DNA of 64,000 nt from Actinomycetota bacterium (GTDB lineage Bacteria > Actinomycetota > Actinomycetes > Actinomycetales > Dermatophilaceae), in contig JAIUPO010000010.1 of NCBI GenBank assembly GCA_020160805.1, positions 55,798 through 119,797 of the forward strand, read 5' to 3'. The translations under genes and the position numbers were made by a program. Shown piece by piece: positions 7,495 to 17,600 of the stretch. The notes under the pieces are model-generated. The model searched no databases and had not been told where the DNA came from. It was given only the letters and a program-made list of their open reading frames with translations. Within the stretch, counting starts at the first letter, position 1. Every line of letters starts with the position of its first letter.

Positions 7495-8841
7495 GTGAGC
7501 ATTCAATCGATCCTCGACGCGATCACCTCCGGCGAGCGGAGTAGCGCGGCCTATGCCGCCCTCGCCGTCCCGGAGAGCTACCGCGCCGCGACCGTCCACA
7601 AGGACGAGGTCGGCATGTTCGAGGGAATGTCGACCAAGGAGAAGGACCCGCGCAAGAGCCTGCACGTCGAGCAGGTAGCGGTGCCGGAGTTGGCGCCGGG
7701 CGAGGCCCTCGTCGCCGTGATGGCGAGCGCGATCAACTACAACACCGTGTGGACGAGCATCTTCGAGCCGGTGCCGACCTTCGGCTTCCTGGAGCGGTAT
7801 GGCCGCACGAGCGAGTTCGCCAAGCGCCACGACTTGCCCTATCACGTGGTCGGATCGGACCTCGCGGGCGTCATCCTGCGCGTCGGGCCGGGCGTGACCA
7901 AATGGCAGCCGGGCAACGAGGTCGTCGCGCACTGCCTCTCGGTGGAGTTGGAGGACGCCGACGGCCACAACGACACGATGATGGACCCGCAGCAGCGGAT
8001 CTGGGGTTTCGAGACCAACTTCGGCGGGCTCGCCGAGCTCGCCATCGTCAAGGCCAACCAGCTGATGCCCAAGCCGACCCACCTGAGCTGGGAGGAGGCG
8101 GCCTCCCCCGGGCTGGTCAACTCCACGGCATACCGCCAGCTCATCTCCAAGAATGGCGCGGGGATGAAGCTCGGCGACCGGGTCCTGATCTGGGGTGCCT
8201 CCGGCGGACTCGGGTCCTATGCGACGCAGATGGCGCTCGCCGGTGGGGCGACCCCGATCTGCGTGGTGTCCTCGCCGGAAAAGGCCGAGATCTGCCGCCG
8301 CATGGGGGCCGAGCTGATCATCGATCGCAGCGCCGAGGGCTACCGCTTCTGGAATGACGAAGGCACCGCGCAGGATCCCAAGGAGTGGCAGCGATTCGGC
8401 AAGAAGATCCGCGAGCTCACCGGAGGGTATGACGTCGATATCGTCTTCGAGCACCCGGGCCGCGAGACCTTCGGCGCCTCGGTCTATGTCACCCGCAAGG
8501 GCGGGACGATCACGACCTGTGCCTCGACCTCGGGATATATGCACGAATACGACAACCGCTACCTGTGGATGAACCTTAAGCGCATCATCTCCAGCCACTT
8601 CGCGAACTACCGCGAGGCGTGGGAGGCCAACGAGTTGATCAACCGCGGGCTGATCCACCCGACCCTGTCCAAGACCTATGCGCTCGATGAGGTCGGGCAG
8701 GCCGCCCTGGATGTGCACCGCAATGCTCACCAGGGCAAGGTCGGCGTTCTCACCTTGGCGCCGGAGGCGGGCCTGGGCGTGACGGACCCCGACAAGCGGG
8801 CCCGCTTCGACGACGGGATCAACCGCTTCCGCGACGCCTGA
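7495..8841 (+). CDS. ccrA: Crotonyl-CoA carboxylase/reductase
   Basis: A 448-aa medium-chain dehydrogenase/reductase. It carries the CCR signatures VGSDLAGVILRVG and the NADPH loop WGASGGLGSYA (near residue 232), plus the TNFGG and EHPGRETFG segments typical of the family. CCR reductively carboxylates crotonyl-CoA to ethylmalonyl-CoA, the key step of the ethylmalonyl-CoA pathway and a source of ethylmalonyl extender units. GTG 7495 is chosen because AAGGAG at 7479-7484 precedes it by ten bases; longer in-frame starts would place the ribosome-binding site inside the gene. The nearby atoB, mce and meaB are other enzymes of the same route. A hairpin at 8871-8907 ends the unit. Confidence 0.93.
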   Translation: MSIQSILDAITSGERSSAAYAALAVPESYRAATVHKDEVGMFEGMSTKEKDPRKSLHVEQVAVPELAPGEALVAVMASAINYNTVWTSIFEPVPTFGFLERYGRTSEFAKRHDLPYHVVGSDLAGVILRVGPGVTKWQPGNEVVAHCLSVELEDADGHNDTMMDPQQRIWGFETNFGGLAELAIVKANQLMPKPTHLSWEEAASPGLVNSTAYRQLISKNGAGMKLGDRVLIWGASGGLGSYATQMALAGGATPICVVSSPEKAEICRRMGAELIIDRSAEGYRFWNDEGTAQDPKEWQRFGKKIRELTGGYDVDIVFEHPGRETFGASVYVTRKGGTITTCASTSGYMHEYDNRYLWMNLKRIISSHFANYREAWEANELINRGLIHPTLSKTYALDEVGQAALDVHRNAHQGKVGVLTLAPEAGLGVTDPDKRARFDDGINRFRDA

Positions 8842-8870
8842 CCCTTCCGGGACGGCCTCGCGACTACTCT

Positions 8871-8907
8871 CGGACCGTCGGCTGGCTTTCGGGCCACCGA
8901 CGGTCCG
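8871..8907 (+). terminator. Hairpin terminator after ccrA
   Basis: CGGACCGTCGG (8871-8881) pairs perfectly with CCGACGGTCCG (8897-8907). An inner TGG/CCA extension surrounds the loop. It lies 30 bp after the ccrA stop and before the next gene's ribosome-binding site. There is no T-run, as is usual in high-GC actinobacteria. Confidence 0.6.
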
Positions 8908-8932
8908 ATGTCGCCAGGGGAGGAAAGCGTTC

Positions 8933-10150
8933 GTGAAGGACATCCGGCTCGAACGCTATCGAGAGTTCCAGCGACGCCAGCGCGCCGCCCTGCGGGACTC
9001 CCAACATCGCCACGCGCAGGCCGGCGATACCCCGGCAGCGACTGAAGACGGCCTGCATCCCGGCGCGGAAACACCCTCCGGCGCAAGCCGATTCGGCCCG
9101 GCCGGGCAGCCGATCAATAGGTACTCACCCCTCTACATCGGTTTCGTCGGCGCCATCGGCGCCCTGCTGGCGATCGGCCTGTGGCATGCCCTCGGACGGC
9201 TGACGTCGACCCTGACCATCCTGTTGGTCGCCTTCTTCCTCACCCTTGCGCTGAACCCGCTCGTGGAGTGGCTGCAGGGACAGAACCTGAAGCGCTCCCG
9301 CGCCGTCGCGGTCGTCTTCGCCGGCGTGCTCGTCGTCTTCGGGCTCCTCGGGGGTCTCGTCATACCCCCGGTCATCTCGGAGGGCAGCCAACTGCTCACC
9401 AACGCCCCGGATTATGTCGATGCGATCCTCAACTCGGCCTGGGTGCGGCGGCTCGATGAGAACTACGACATCGTCGACAAGCTCCAGAGCGAGATCAACT
9501 CCCGGCTCACGGATAGCGATTTCCTCTCCCGCGTCTTCGGCGGCGTGCTGGGTGCCGGCAAGGCGCTCGCCAATGGCTTCTTCCAGGTCTTCACCATCCT
9601 GATCCTCACGCTGTACTTCCTCGCCTCTCTTCCCACGGTCAAGCGGGCGGCCTACGCGATGGTCCCGGCGACCCGTCGCCCGCGCGTCGAGCCCCTGTCG
9701 GAGGAGATCATGCGCCGCACGGGCGCCTATGCGATCGGGCAGGTGACGGTCGCGACGATCAACGCCATCTGCTCCTACATCATGATGCGGATCGTTGGGG
9801 TGCCGTATGCCGCGGTGCTGGCCGTGCTCGTCGGCTTCCTCGGGCTGATCCCGATGGTTGGCGCGACGGTCGGTGCGGTGCTCGTGTGCCTCGTCGCGTT
9901 CTTCGATTCCCCGCGCAGCGCGATCATCGTCGGCGTCTACTACCTGATCTATCAGCAGTTGGAGAATTACGTCATCGCGCCGAAGATCATGGCGCGCACG
10001 GTCTCGGTCCCCGGCGCCGTCACGGTCGTCGCCGCGCTCGCTGGGGGGACTCTGCTCGGTGTGATCGGGGCGCTGCTCGCGATCCCCGTCGCCGCCGGTC
10101 TGCTGCTGCTGTATGAAGAGGTGCTCGTCCCGCGCCAGCAGCGCGCCTGA
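8933..10150 (+). CDS. AI-2E family (PerM/UPF0118) membrane transporter
   Basis: A 405-aa polytopic protein with a charged cytoplasmic N-terminal extension (residues 1-65), then about eight hydrophobic segments. The [17 protein letters not shown] region and [14 protein letters not shown] match the AI-2E exporter/PerM family. Members export autoinducer-2 or exchange sodium and protons, and the substrate here cannot be inferred. GTG 8933 follows GGGAGG. The gene ends at 10150 with a small hairpin (10151-10171) and directly abuts the truncated aquaporin. Confidence 0.85.
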   Translation: MKDIRLERYREFQRRQRAALRDSQHRHAQAGDTPAATEDGLHPGAETPSGASRFGPAGQPINRYSPLYIGFVGAIGALLAIGLWHALGRLTSTLTILLVAFFLTLALNPLVEWLQGQNLKRSRAVAVVFAGVLVVFGLLGGLVIPPVISEGSQLLTNAPDYVDAILNSAWVRRLDENYDIVDKLQSEINSRLTDSDFLSRVFGGVLGAGKALANGFFQVFTILILTLYFLASLPTVKRAAYAMVPATRRPRVEPLSEEIMRRTGAYAIGQVTVATINAICSYIMMRIVGVPYAAVLAVLVGFLGLIPMVGATVGAVLVCLVAFFDSPRSAIIVGVYYLIYQQLENYVIAPKIMARTVSVPGAVTVVAALAGGTLLGVIGALLAIPVAAGLLLLYEEVLVPRQQRA

Positions 10151-10182
10151 TCGTCGCCGCGCCGGCGACGACGCCGGTTCAG

Positions 10183-10827
10183 ATGGGCATCGGCTTCGCC
10201 GGTGTCGCTCTCGCCTTCGGACTGACCGTGCTGACGATGGCGTATGCCGTCGGGCACGTTTCCGGTGGCCACTTCAACCCGGCCGTCACCATCGGCCTCG
10301 CCACCGCGAAGCGCTTCGAGTGGCGCGATGTCCCGGCCTATGTCGTGACGCAGGTCGTCGCCGGCCTGGTCGCTGGCACCGCGCTCTTCGTCATCGCTTC
10401 CGGCAAGGATGGCTTCGACCGCATCGGGTCCATGGCGGCGAATGGATATGGAGCCCACTCCCCCGGCGGCTACACGTTGACGGCGGTTTTCGTTGCTGAG
10501 GCCCTGCTGACCGCGATCTTCCTCTACGTCATCCTCGGCGCGACCGACGGCCGCGCCCCGGTCGGCTTCGCGCCGATCGCGATCGGCTTCGCGCTGACCC
10601 TGATCCACCTGATCTCCATCCCGATCAGCAACACCTCGGTCAACCCGGCCCGCTCGACGGCCGTCGCCTTCTTCAATGGCGATGGCGCGCCCGCGCAGGT
10701 GTGGCTCTTCTGGGTGGCCCCGATCCTCGGTGCCCTGATCGTCGGCGCGACCTATGCGGTCATCACCGGCGCCAACGAGCCGGACATCTCCGGCGAGGTG
10801 CGCGAGAAGGTCGCGGCAGCCCGCTGA
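10183..10827 (+). pseudogene. aqpZ: Aquaporin Z-like gene lacking the first transmembrane helix
   Basis: The 214 codons encode both aquaporin NPA boxes, HFNPAVTIG (NPA 32-34) and SVNPARSTA (154-156), and match AqpZ closely from [20 protein letters not shown] to the end. Complete AqpZ proteins have about 30 more N-terminal residues that form helix 1. Here the frame is open upstream only to a stop at 10114-10116 and has no start codon before ATG 10183, while the preceding gene's coding sequence occupies that space. Helix 1 is absent in every frame, and no ribosome-binding site precedes the ATG. The gene is therefore probably a 5'-truncated remnant, although residual expression cannot be excluded. 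Confidence 0.65.
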
Positions 10828-10861
10828 ACCAGCACGCCGGTCTGACGTGGCTGGCATACGA

Positions 10862-10899
10862 CGAAGGCCCTCGGTGAGTGTTCTCACCGAGGGCCTTCG
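10862..10899. terminator. Strong bidirectional terminator hairpin
   Basis: A perfect 17-bp stem (10862-10878 with 10883-10899) closes a TGTT loop. It lies between the rightward aquaporin remnant and the leftward dehydrogenase gene, so it can stop transcription from both sides. The stem includes GGCCCTCGGTGAG and its complement. Confidence 0.75.
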
Positions 10900-10935
10900 C
10901 CGCTCCCTGCTTCGGCACAGTTTCCCGAAGACATG

Positions 10936-10971
10936 GGCGGTGGGTCTCGCGTCCCCACGAGACCCACCGCC
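10936..10971. terminator. Second hairpin in the convergent region
   Basis: GGCGGTGGGTCTCG (10936-10949) is perfectly complementary to CGAGACCCACCGCC (10958-10971), with an 8-base loop. With the hairpin at 10862-10899 it forms a tandem bidirectional terminator between convergent genes. Confidence 0.65.
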
Positions 10972-11044
10972 GAAACGGCCCGCCCCCCAGCGGTGCCGTC
11001 ACAGTTAAAAGACGCCGCATGCGGCAAAGAGGTTGCGTCCGATA

Positions 11045-11064
11045 AATGTGACCTGGGTCACATT
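11045..11064. promoter_or_regulatory. Perfect CRP/GlxR-type palindrome between convergent genes
   Basis: A 20-bp perfect palindrome, AATGTGACCTGGGTCACATT. It contains TGTGA-N6-TCACA, the known consensus of cAMP-receptor (CRP/GlxR) proteins. It sits four bases past the stop of the dehydrogenase gene and not upstream of any recognised start. It may regulate an unannotated RNA, block readthrough, or fold as a short 9-bp stem with a TG loop. Confidence 0.55.
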
Positions 11065-11068
11065 CACG

Positions 11069-13525
11069 TCAGCTCCGGATTCGCTCGCTTCGCGCGTCGT
11101 AAAGCGGGCGCAACGACACCATCGCGGGCACGCAGCGGCCTGCCACGTCGACCTCCCAGGTGCCGGTGTCGAGCCAGTCGGTAGTGACTGCCTCCGGCGC
11201 CTCGACCATCGCCAAACCCACCGCACCGCCGAGTGTCCAGCCGTATGACGCGGCGCGGAGATAGCCGACGAACGCCCCATCGCGCAGCACGGGTTCGGCG
11301 TGGAAGAGCAGCGATGCGGGGTCGCGCAAGAGCACCGAGACGATGCGCCGGCGCGCAGGTGCGGTCCGCGCCTGCGCCGCCACCTCCCGGCCCCGGAAGT
11401 CACCCTTGTCGAGGGCGACGGCGAAACCCAGGCCCGCTTCATACACACCATCGGTGTTGTCGATGTCATGGCCATAGTCGCGGTAGCCCTTTTCCATCCG
11501 CAGACTGGCGAGCGCCTTCAGTCCGTAGAGCGAAAGACCGTGGGGTGCACCGGCGTCCACGATCGCGTCCCACACGGCGAGGGCCTCGGCGTTCGGCACG
11601 TAGATTTCGTAGCCGAGCTCCCCCGCATATGTGGTGCGCGCGAGGATCACGTCTCGACCAGCCAACGTGAGGCGGGCTGCGGTGCGGAACGGGAAGATGT
11701 CATTGCTCAGATCGGCTTCGGTGAGGCCGGCGAGCGTAGCGCGCGAGTTCGGGCCCTGCAGCGCGAACTGAGCCAGGGTTGTCGTGACATCCTCAAGCGC
11801 CACGTCCCGGCCAGCTGCCGCCTGGTGGAGCAGGTTCTCCACGTGCCCATAGGCCGTGTCAGAGGCGACGACGAGAAAGTCCTGCTGACTCAGGCGCGTG
11901 ACCGTGAGGTCAGCTTGCAGCCGGGCGTCATCGTCGAGCCACTGGGTGTAGGTGATGCGGCCGTCCCGTTCGGCGACCGCTCCGGCGCTCAGCCAGTCGA
12001 GAACGGCGCTGGCGTCGGGCCCGGTCACGCGCCACTTGGCCATGAACGACATATCGATCAGGCCGACCCGCTCGCGAACCGCCGTATGCTCCGCTCGCCA
12101 CTGCGCGAACCACGGCTGGTGCCCCCATCCTGGCTCGGCTGACGGCGAAAGACCCTGTCCGGCATACCAATCCGCGCTTTCCCAGCCACTGACATCGCGC
12201 AGGTAGGCACCGGCCGCCACGAGCCGGTTATGGACCGGGGACCGGTTAATGCCTCGCCCGGTGGTGAGTTGGATGCCGGGGGTGTGGGCGGCATACACCG
12301 TGCCCAGGATCTCGGCGGTGCGCTGCTCGCGGTAGGCGGGATCGAGTTGATAGTCGCGGAAGCGATCGACATTAACGGCCGTGATGTCGACATCGGGAGC
12401 ACCGGTCGTGATCCAGTGCGCCATCACCTTGCCCCAACCGCCGGAGGACAGGATGCCGACGGAATTCATTCCGGCACAGACGAAATAGCCCCGCACCCCG
12501 GGCGCCTCCCCCACCGCCGGAAGGAGATCCGGGGTGAAGGACTCCGGTCCGCAGAAGAAGGTGCGAATGCCGACATCGAGCGTGGCCGGGACGCGGGCCA
12601 TCGCCCGCTCGACGAAGGGCCCCATCCGCTCCCAGTCCGGCGGGAGGGTGCCGAAGGAGAAGTCGCGGGGTATGCCGTCCACCGCCCACGCGGCTGCCCG
12701 CGGCTCGAAGAGGCCGACCATCATGCCGCCGCCCTCCTCGCGGTAGTAGCCATAGGCGGCTGGATCTTCGAAGACCGGCGCGTCGGGGCTCATGCCGGCG
12801 ATCGGCTCGGTGATCAGGTAGTAGTGCTCCGCGGCCTGGTTGGGGACGATGACCCCATTGCGCGCCGCCACCTCGCGCGCCCACATGCCGGCGCAGTTGA
12901 CGACATACTCCGCCTCCATGTCCCCCGCGCTCGTGGCGACGCCGACGACCTGCTGACCACCCACCCCAGGACGGGTGAGCACCTTCTCGGCGCTGACCCC
13001 TTCGATGATGCGCACGCCCAGATTCCGGGCCCCCCGCGCCAACGACATCGTCAGGTCGACGGGATTGACCCGGCCGTCGCCCGGGACATAGAAGCCGGCG
13101 AGCAGGTCGTCGGTCTTCGCGAGCGGGAAGAGCTCGCTCATCTCGCGCGGCCCGATCTCGTGGATCTCTAGATCCAGGCGGCGCTGGAAGGCCGCGACGC
13201 GGCGGTACTCCTCGAGCCGATCGGCGTCGGCCGCGGCCTCAATGAGCCCCACCGCTTTGAAGCCGGTCGCGACCCCGGTCTCGGCCTCGAGGCGGGCGTA
13301 GAGATCGCGGCCGTAGAGCCGAATGTCGGTCGAGGTCTCGCTCGTGCTGCCGAAGGTGGTCATCAGCCCGGCGGCGTGCCAGGTCGTTCCGCTGGTCAGG
13401 CGGTCGCGCTCCAGGACCACGACATCGTTCCACCCGGCGTGCGCGAGGTGATAGGCGATCGAGGACCCGATCACCCCGCCTCCGATGATGACGACGCGGG
13501 CGCGGGCGGGCAGGTCGATCGGCAC
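11069..13525 (-). CDS. FAD-dependent dimethylglycine/sarcosine dehydrogenase (DAO + GcvT domains)
   Basis: An 818-aa protein. The N-terminal DAO domain has the FAD loop IIGGGVIGSS (13-22) and GTTWHAAG, whose His50 is the usual covalent FAD attachment residue in this family. From about residue 425 onward is a GcvT-like aminomethyltransferase fold, with segments such as LASLRMEKGYRDYGHD and GKFRG-like DKGDFRGRE. The family demethylates dimethylglycine or sarcosine and passes the one-carbon unit to tetrahydrofolate. Which substrate is used cannot be read from sequence. The start is GTG 13525. It follows the kinase-like gene by nine bases on the same strand, probably in one transcript with adnAB upstream. 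Confidence 0.85.
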   Translation of the reverse strand: MPIDLPARARVVIIGGGVIGSSIAYHLAHAGWNDVVVLERDRLTSGTTWHAAGLMTTFGSTSETSTDIRLYGRDLYARLEAETGVATGFKAVGLIEAAADADRLEEYRRVAAFQRRLDLEIHEIGPREMSELFPLAKTDDLLAGFYVPGDGRVNPVDLTMSLARGARNLGVRIIEGVSAEKVLTRPGVGGQQVVGVATSAGDMEAEYVVNCAGMWAREVAARNGVIVPNQAAEHYYLITEPIAGMSPDAPVFEDPAAYGYYREEGGGMMVGLFEPRAAAWAVDGIPRDFSFGTLPPDWERMGPFVERAMARVPATLDVGIRTFFCGPESFTPDLLPAVGEAPGVRGYFVCAGMNSVGILSSGGWGKVMAHWITTGAPDVDITAVNVDRFRDYQLDPAYREQRTAEILGTVYAAHTPGIQLTTGRGINRSPVHNRLVAAGAYLRDVSGWESADWYAGQGLSPSAEPGWGHQPWFAQWRAEHTAVRERVGLIDMSFMAKWRVTGPDASAVLDWLSAGAVAERDGRITYTQWLDDDARLQADLTVTRLSQQDFLVVASDTAYGHVENLLHQAAAGRDVALEDVTTTLAQFALQGPNSRATLAGLTEADLSNDIFPFRTAARLTLAGRDVILARTTYAGELGYEIYVPNAEALAVWDAIVDAGAPHGLSLYGLKALASLRMEKGYRDYGHDIDNTDGVYEAGLGFAVALDKGDFRGREVAAQARTAPARRRIVSVLLRDPASLLFHAEPVLRDGAFVGYLRAASYGWTLGGAVGLAMVEAPEAVTTDWLDTGTWEVDVAGRCVPAMVSLRPLYDARSERIRS

Positions 13526-13534
13526 CGGCCGAGC

Positions 13535-14584
13535 CTACCGAGTGGGTTCGGCGTCCTCGGCCTCGGTCGTCGGGACCGGCTGGGTGCTCTGCTCCTCAGT
13601 TTCCGGCGCTGGCTCGGAGGGCTCCGCGACCGGCACCGGCCGGGTCGGCGGGGCCGGGATCAGGTCGGTTCCCTCGACCTGGTCCGCGAGCTGCTGCAAG
13701 GTGTGTGTTGCATAATCGACTGCCTCGGGATAGCCCGCCGCGAGAGCGGCGAAAAGGTCTGTCACAAAGGCAAGTTCGCTCACGAGTTTGGCGCGGGTCA
13801 ACAGATGCCGGTCTGGGCGGGTGGTCCGCGAGCGGGCATAGGTGCGTGCCACCTCGATCACGGCGGGCGGGTCGGCCTCCCGCACGAGGGCCGCGAAGTC
13901 ATCGGCCGGATCGGCGACCTTGGCCCGCCGCCACCCGACGACGCCGCGGATCACGGCCTCGCCGTCGTCGCCCAGGCTGACGAGCACATGGCGGCCCGCC
14001 AGGGCGCCGTGGATCGGGACCGGCACAAACTGCCAAATCGCGACATTTTCCAGCGCCTCCTCCCAGCGGGTCAGGAGCGCCGCTGGCACGCGCCCCGTCG
14101 AGGCAGCCCGGTCCAGATCGGTCAATCGTCGCTGGCGGTATTCATCGCTGGTGTAGGTCTCCAATCCGGCGTCCTCGAAGACCTCGGGTTCGAGATTGTG
14201 CAGGCCGGCGATGAGTTTGCCCAGGGCTGACGCGATCGCGAACTGTGGCTCCAGGGCTGACAGCCGCAGTCCTTGCCCGGGAATGGCGACGTGCACGTGG
14301 ACGCGTCCGCCTTCCGGGAGGGTCAAGGTGCCGCGGGAGAGCGGGACCGACACCCCGAGGCGCCGCGCGACCAGTGCGGCCGCGGCGGCCCCCGCATCGA
14401 GCGCGACGGCAGCGGCCGGCGAAGCCGAGCAGCGCACGATCCAGGACCGGCCTTGTCCGTCCTCGACACTCGCGACATCGATCGCATGGCCGGGGTCGAG
14501 CGGAAACGGCCCGGCGGCCACCGGATCGAGGCCGGGGACGGCCGCGCTCGCCAGGGCAGCCAGCTGGAAGGGGGTACGCGTCAC
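13535..14584 (-). CDS. Kinase-fold (aminoglycoside phosphotransferase-like) protein with lost catalytic residues
   Basis: A 349-aa protein whose layout matches the APH/ChoK phosphotransferase family, including the ending DPADDFA. The Brenner motif, normally H-G-D-x4-N, reads HGALAGRH (192-199), so Asp is Ala194 and Asn is His199. The metal-binding I-D-W is V-G-W (216-218). Both catalytic aspartates are therefore missing, which predicts a pseudokinase. The last 40 residues are Pro/Thr/Glu-rich. It lies 50 bp after adnB on the same strand, and related genes flank adnAB in other actinobacteria as I recall, so a link to DNA repair is possible but unproven. Confidence 0.7.
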   Translation of the reverse strand: MTRTPFQLAALASAAVPGLDPVAAGPFPLDPGHAIDVASVEDGQGRSWIVRCSASPAAAVALDAGAAAAALVARRLGVSVPLSRGTLTLPEGGRVHVHVAIPGQGLRLSALEPQFAIASALGKLIAGLHNLEPEVFEDAGLETYTSDEYRQRRLTDLDRAASTGRVPAALLTRWEEALENVAIWQFVPVPIHGALAGRHVLVSLGDDGEAVIRGVVGWRRAKVADPADDFAALVREADPPAVIEVARTYARSRTTRPDRHLLTRAKLVSELAFVTDLFAALAAGYPEAVDYATHTLQQLADQVEGTDLIPAPPTRPVPVAEPSEPAPETEEQSTQPVPTTEAEDAEPTR

Positions 14585-14634
14585 GGGTCCACGCTATGCC
14601 GTATGACGTCCCCGCACCCCGTCGGCTCGCGCGC

Positions 14635-17600
14635 TCACGGCTGAAGTGTCGCGACGAGCGCGCTCAATTCTGCCTCGTCCCGCAGCGCTGGCTTGCGAGT
14701 CTGGCCGGTAGCGGCGTAATAAAAGGCGGCGTCGACATTTCGCACATCCAGGCCTCGGAGCCGGGCGTAGGCGATGCGGTAGGCCGCCAACTGGACGGCC
14801 GCCGCGTGCGCGGCCTCGCCCGATGGCGGGTGTCCGGACTTCCAGTCCACGATCACGACGCCCTCCGGCGTGGGGAAGACTGCGTCGATCCGGCCGCGCA
14901 CGGCAGCGCCCGCAATCACCGTCTCCACCATGACCTCGACCTCGACCGGCTCCTGCGAGGCCCACTCGGAGGCGAGGAAGCGCGCCGTGAGCTCGGCGAG
15001 GTCACCGCCCGCGTCGAGGGGATCATCGGCGCTACCCGGCAAGTCGTCCGGCTCCAGCAGCGAGGCCCGGCGGTAATGCCGCTCGATCCAGGCGTGGAAG
15101 GCGGTGCCGCGTCGGGTCGCGGGTGATGGCCGGGTCGGCATCGGGCGGCGAATGTTCTCGGCGAAGACCTCCGGATCCTGCGCCAGCGCCACCAACTGAG
15201 AGGTGCTCACGTGGCCTCCGAGCGCGTCGAGCACCCGCCAACTACCCGCCGAGCCCGATCGCGCCGCGAAGGTCTCGGCGCCGGACGCCCGAGCGGCGCG
15301 CTCCGCCAGCAGCACTTCGACGGCCGGGTCGAGGGCATCCTGGCGTTCGGGTGCCGCGAGGGCGTCGTCGACGAAGGCCGCCCCCACGCGCACTCCGGGA
15401 TCGCCCACGGACGGCAGGGGCCATGGCGCCGTGACGGGCTCGGCCAGCAGCGGATTGGGGGCGTCGACCGCAGGATCGTCCTCCCATTGCAGCACCGTCA
15501 GCAGGTCGGGACGGACCTCGCGGACTTCGCGCAGGAAGCGCGAGGGCACGCGGGGCGTCTTGGTGCTGCCCCACACGGGAGCGGTCAGGAGCATTGAATG
15601 CCGGGCGCGAGTGAAGGCAACATAGGCCAGGCGGCGTTCCTCGGCGATGCCCGCCTGGCCGGCCGCGGCCTTGAACTCCCTCAGTCGCTTCTCCAGATCC
15701 TTGCCATCGGTGGCCGAGCGCCAGGCCAGGGCGGTCAGGGAGGCGCGGTCGCCGCGCATGTCGTATGGCAGTGCGCCGAGCCCCACCGTCCACGCCGAGT
15801 CGTTCGGCTCGTTGACCTTCCACCGGCCGGTTTCTTTGTCCAGGCTCGAGGTCGACCCGGAATGCGCTGGAAAGGTGGACTCGATCAATCCGGGGATGGC
15901 GACGGCATCCCATTCGAGCCCTTTGGCCGCGTGCACGGTCAGGACGTGGACCGCCCCCGGCGCGACATCGAGGATGCCCTTGTCAAGGCCGCGCTCCTCC
16001 TGCAAGGCCGCGTCGAGCCACGCCAGGAAGCCCCCGAGCGTCGGGCGATCCCCTGACAGGGCGAACTGCGCCGCGACATCCTCGAAGGCGTCCAGGTGCG
16101 CCCGGGCGACCCCCGGCGGATAGCCCGGCCGCGAGAGGACCTCGATATCGAGGCCGAGCGCCCGCTCCGCCTCGGCGACAAGGTCCACCAAGCCGCCACC
16201 GGACACGCTGCGCAGGGTAGACAGGGCCACGGCCAGCGACCCGAGCCGCTCCAGGCCCGTGGGGCTGATCCCGGTCGTAAGGCGTTCACTGGCGTTCAGG
16301 CGTGGCAGGTCGGTCACGGCCTCCACGAGCGAGACGCGATCGGCCGCGGCATCCGAGAGATCGCTGCCGCGCGATCCCGGCCCTCTGCGGCTCGCCGGAT
16401 GTTGGTGTCGGCGCGCCCAGGCATGGAGGGCGGTCAGATCCGCCGCTCCGAGTCGGCATACGGGACCGGTGAGCAAGCGCATCAGCCGATCGCCGCGCGC
16501 GGCATCATGCGCGAGGCTGAGGAGCGCGACAACATCCCCGACTTCGGGGGTGACGAGCAAGCCGCCAAGCCCGACGACCTCCACCGGCAGCCCCTCGGCT
16601 TCCAGCGCGGCGACGATGACATCGAATTGGGAACGCTTCCGGGCCAGGACGGCGGCGGACTGTGCCCCCTCGGCGCGGCGCTGCGCGATCCACCGCGCGA
16701 CAAGCGTGGCTTCATCCGCCGTTGTCGGCACGCGCGCGATGTCGATTCTCCCCTGCGGCGCATCTGGAGCAGCGGCAAGAGGCTCGACGGGCACCGCGGC
16801 ATGACGCCGCAGCGGCTCGGCCACCGCATTGGCGAGGTCGAGGATGTTCTGGGCGTTGCGCCAGGTGACGGATAACGGCAGAACGGGAACCGGTGGTAGG
16901 TCGACGCTCCCGGGATCCGGCGAGCCCTTGGGCCCAAAAGCTTTCGGGAAGAGCGCGAGTGTTGCGGCACTGGCACCGCGCCAGGCGTAGATCGATTGAT
17001 TCGGATCGCCGACGGCGGTGACGCAGTGGGGCCCATCGTCGGTGGCGAACAGGGCGGACAGCAATTCGAGTTGGGCGTGCGAGGTGTCTTGGAACTCATC
17101 GAGCAGGACCGCGCGGTAACGCTCGCGTTCGAGTCGGCCGACCTCCGGGAAACGGCCCGCCAGCGTTGCGGCGAGCGCCATCTGGTCGGAGAAATCCATA
17201 GCACCGCGGTCGCGTTTGGTCTCGGCATAGCGTCGGACGACGGGCAGCAGCGCGAGTTTGCCCGCCATGGCCTCGTGCAGTGCCTTCCCGGCGGCTTGCA
17301 GCCCGGCGCCAGCGGCTAAACCCTCGAGATGCGCCCGGATGCCCACGAGCCAGGCCTCCAGCTGCTCGGCGGTGACCAGGTGTTCCGACATCTCCCCTGC
17401 CAGGTCGACCACGGCCGCCGTCATCGTGCTCTCGGCCTTTCCGAGGTCTTCTAAAGGCCCGTCGAACTGGGCGACGACCTCCTGCGCGAGTTGCCAGGCG
17501 GCGGCCTCCGAGAGCAGGCGCGCGTCCGGCTCCCGCCCGAGCCGGAGCGCGTGATCGCGGACCAGCCGGGCGGCATAGGCGTGATAGGTCGAGACCGTCG

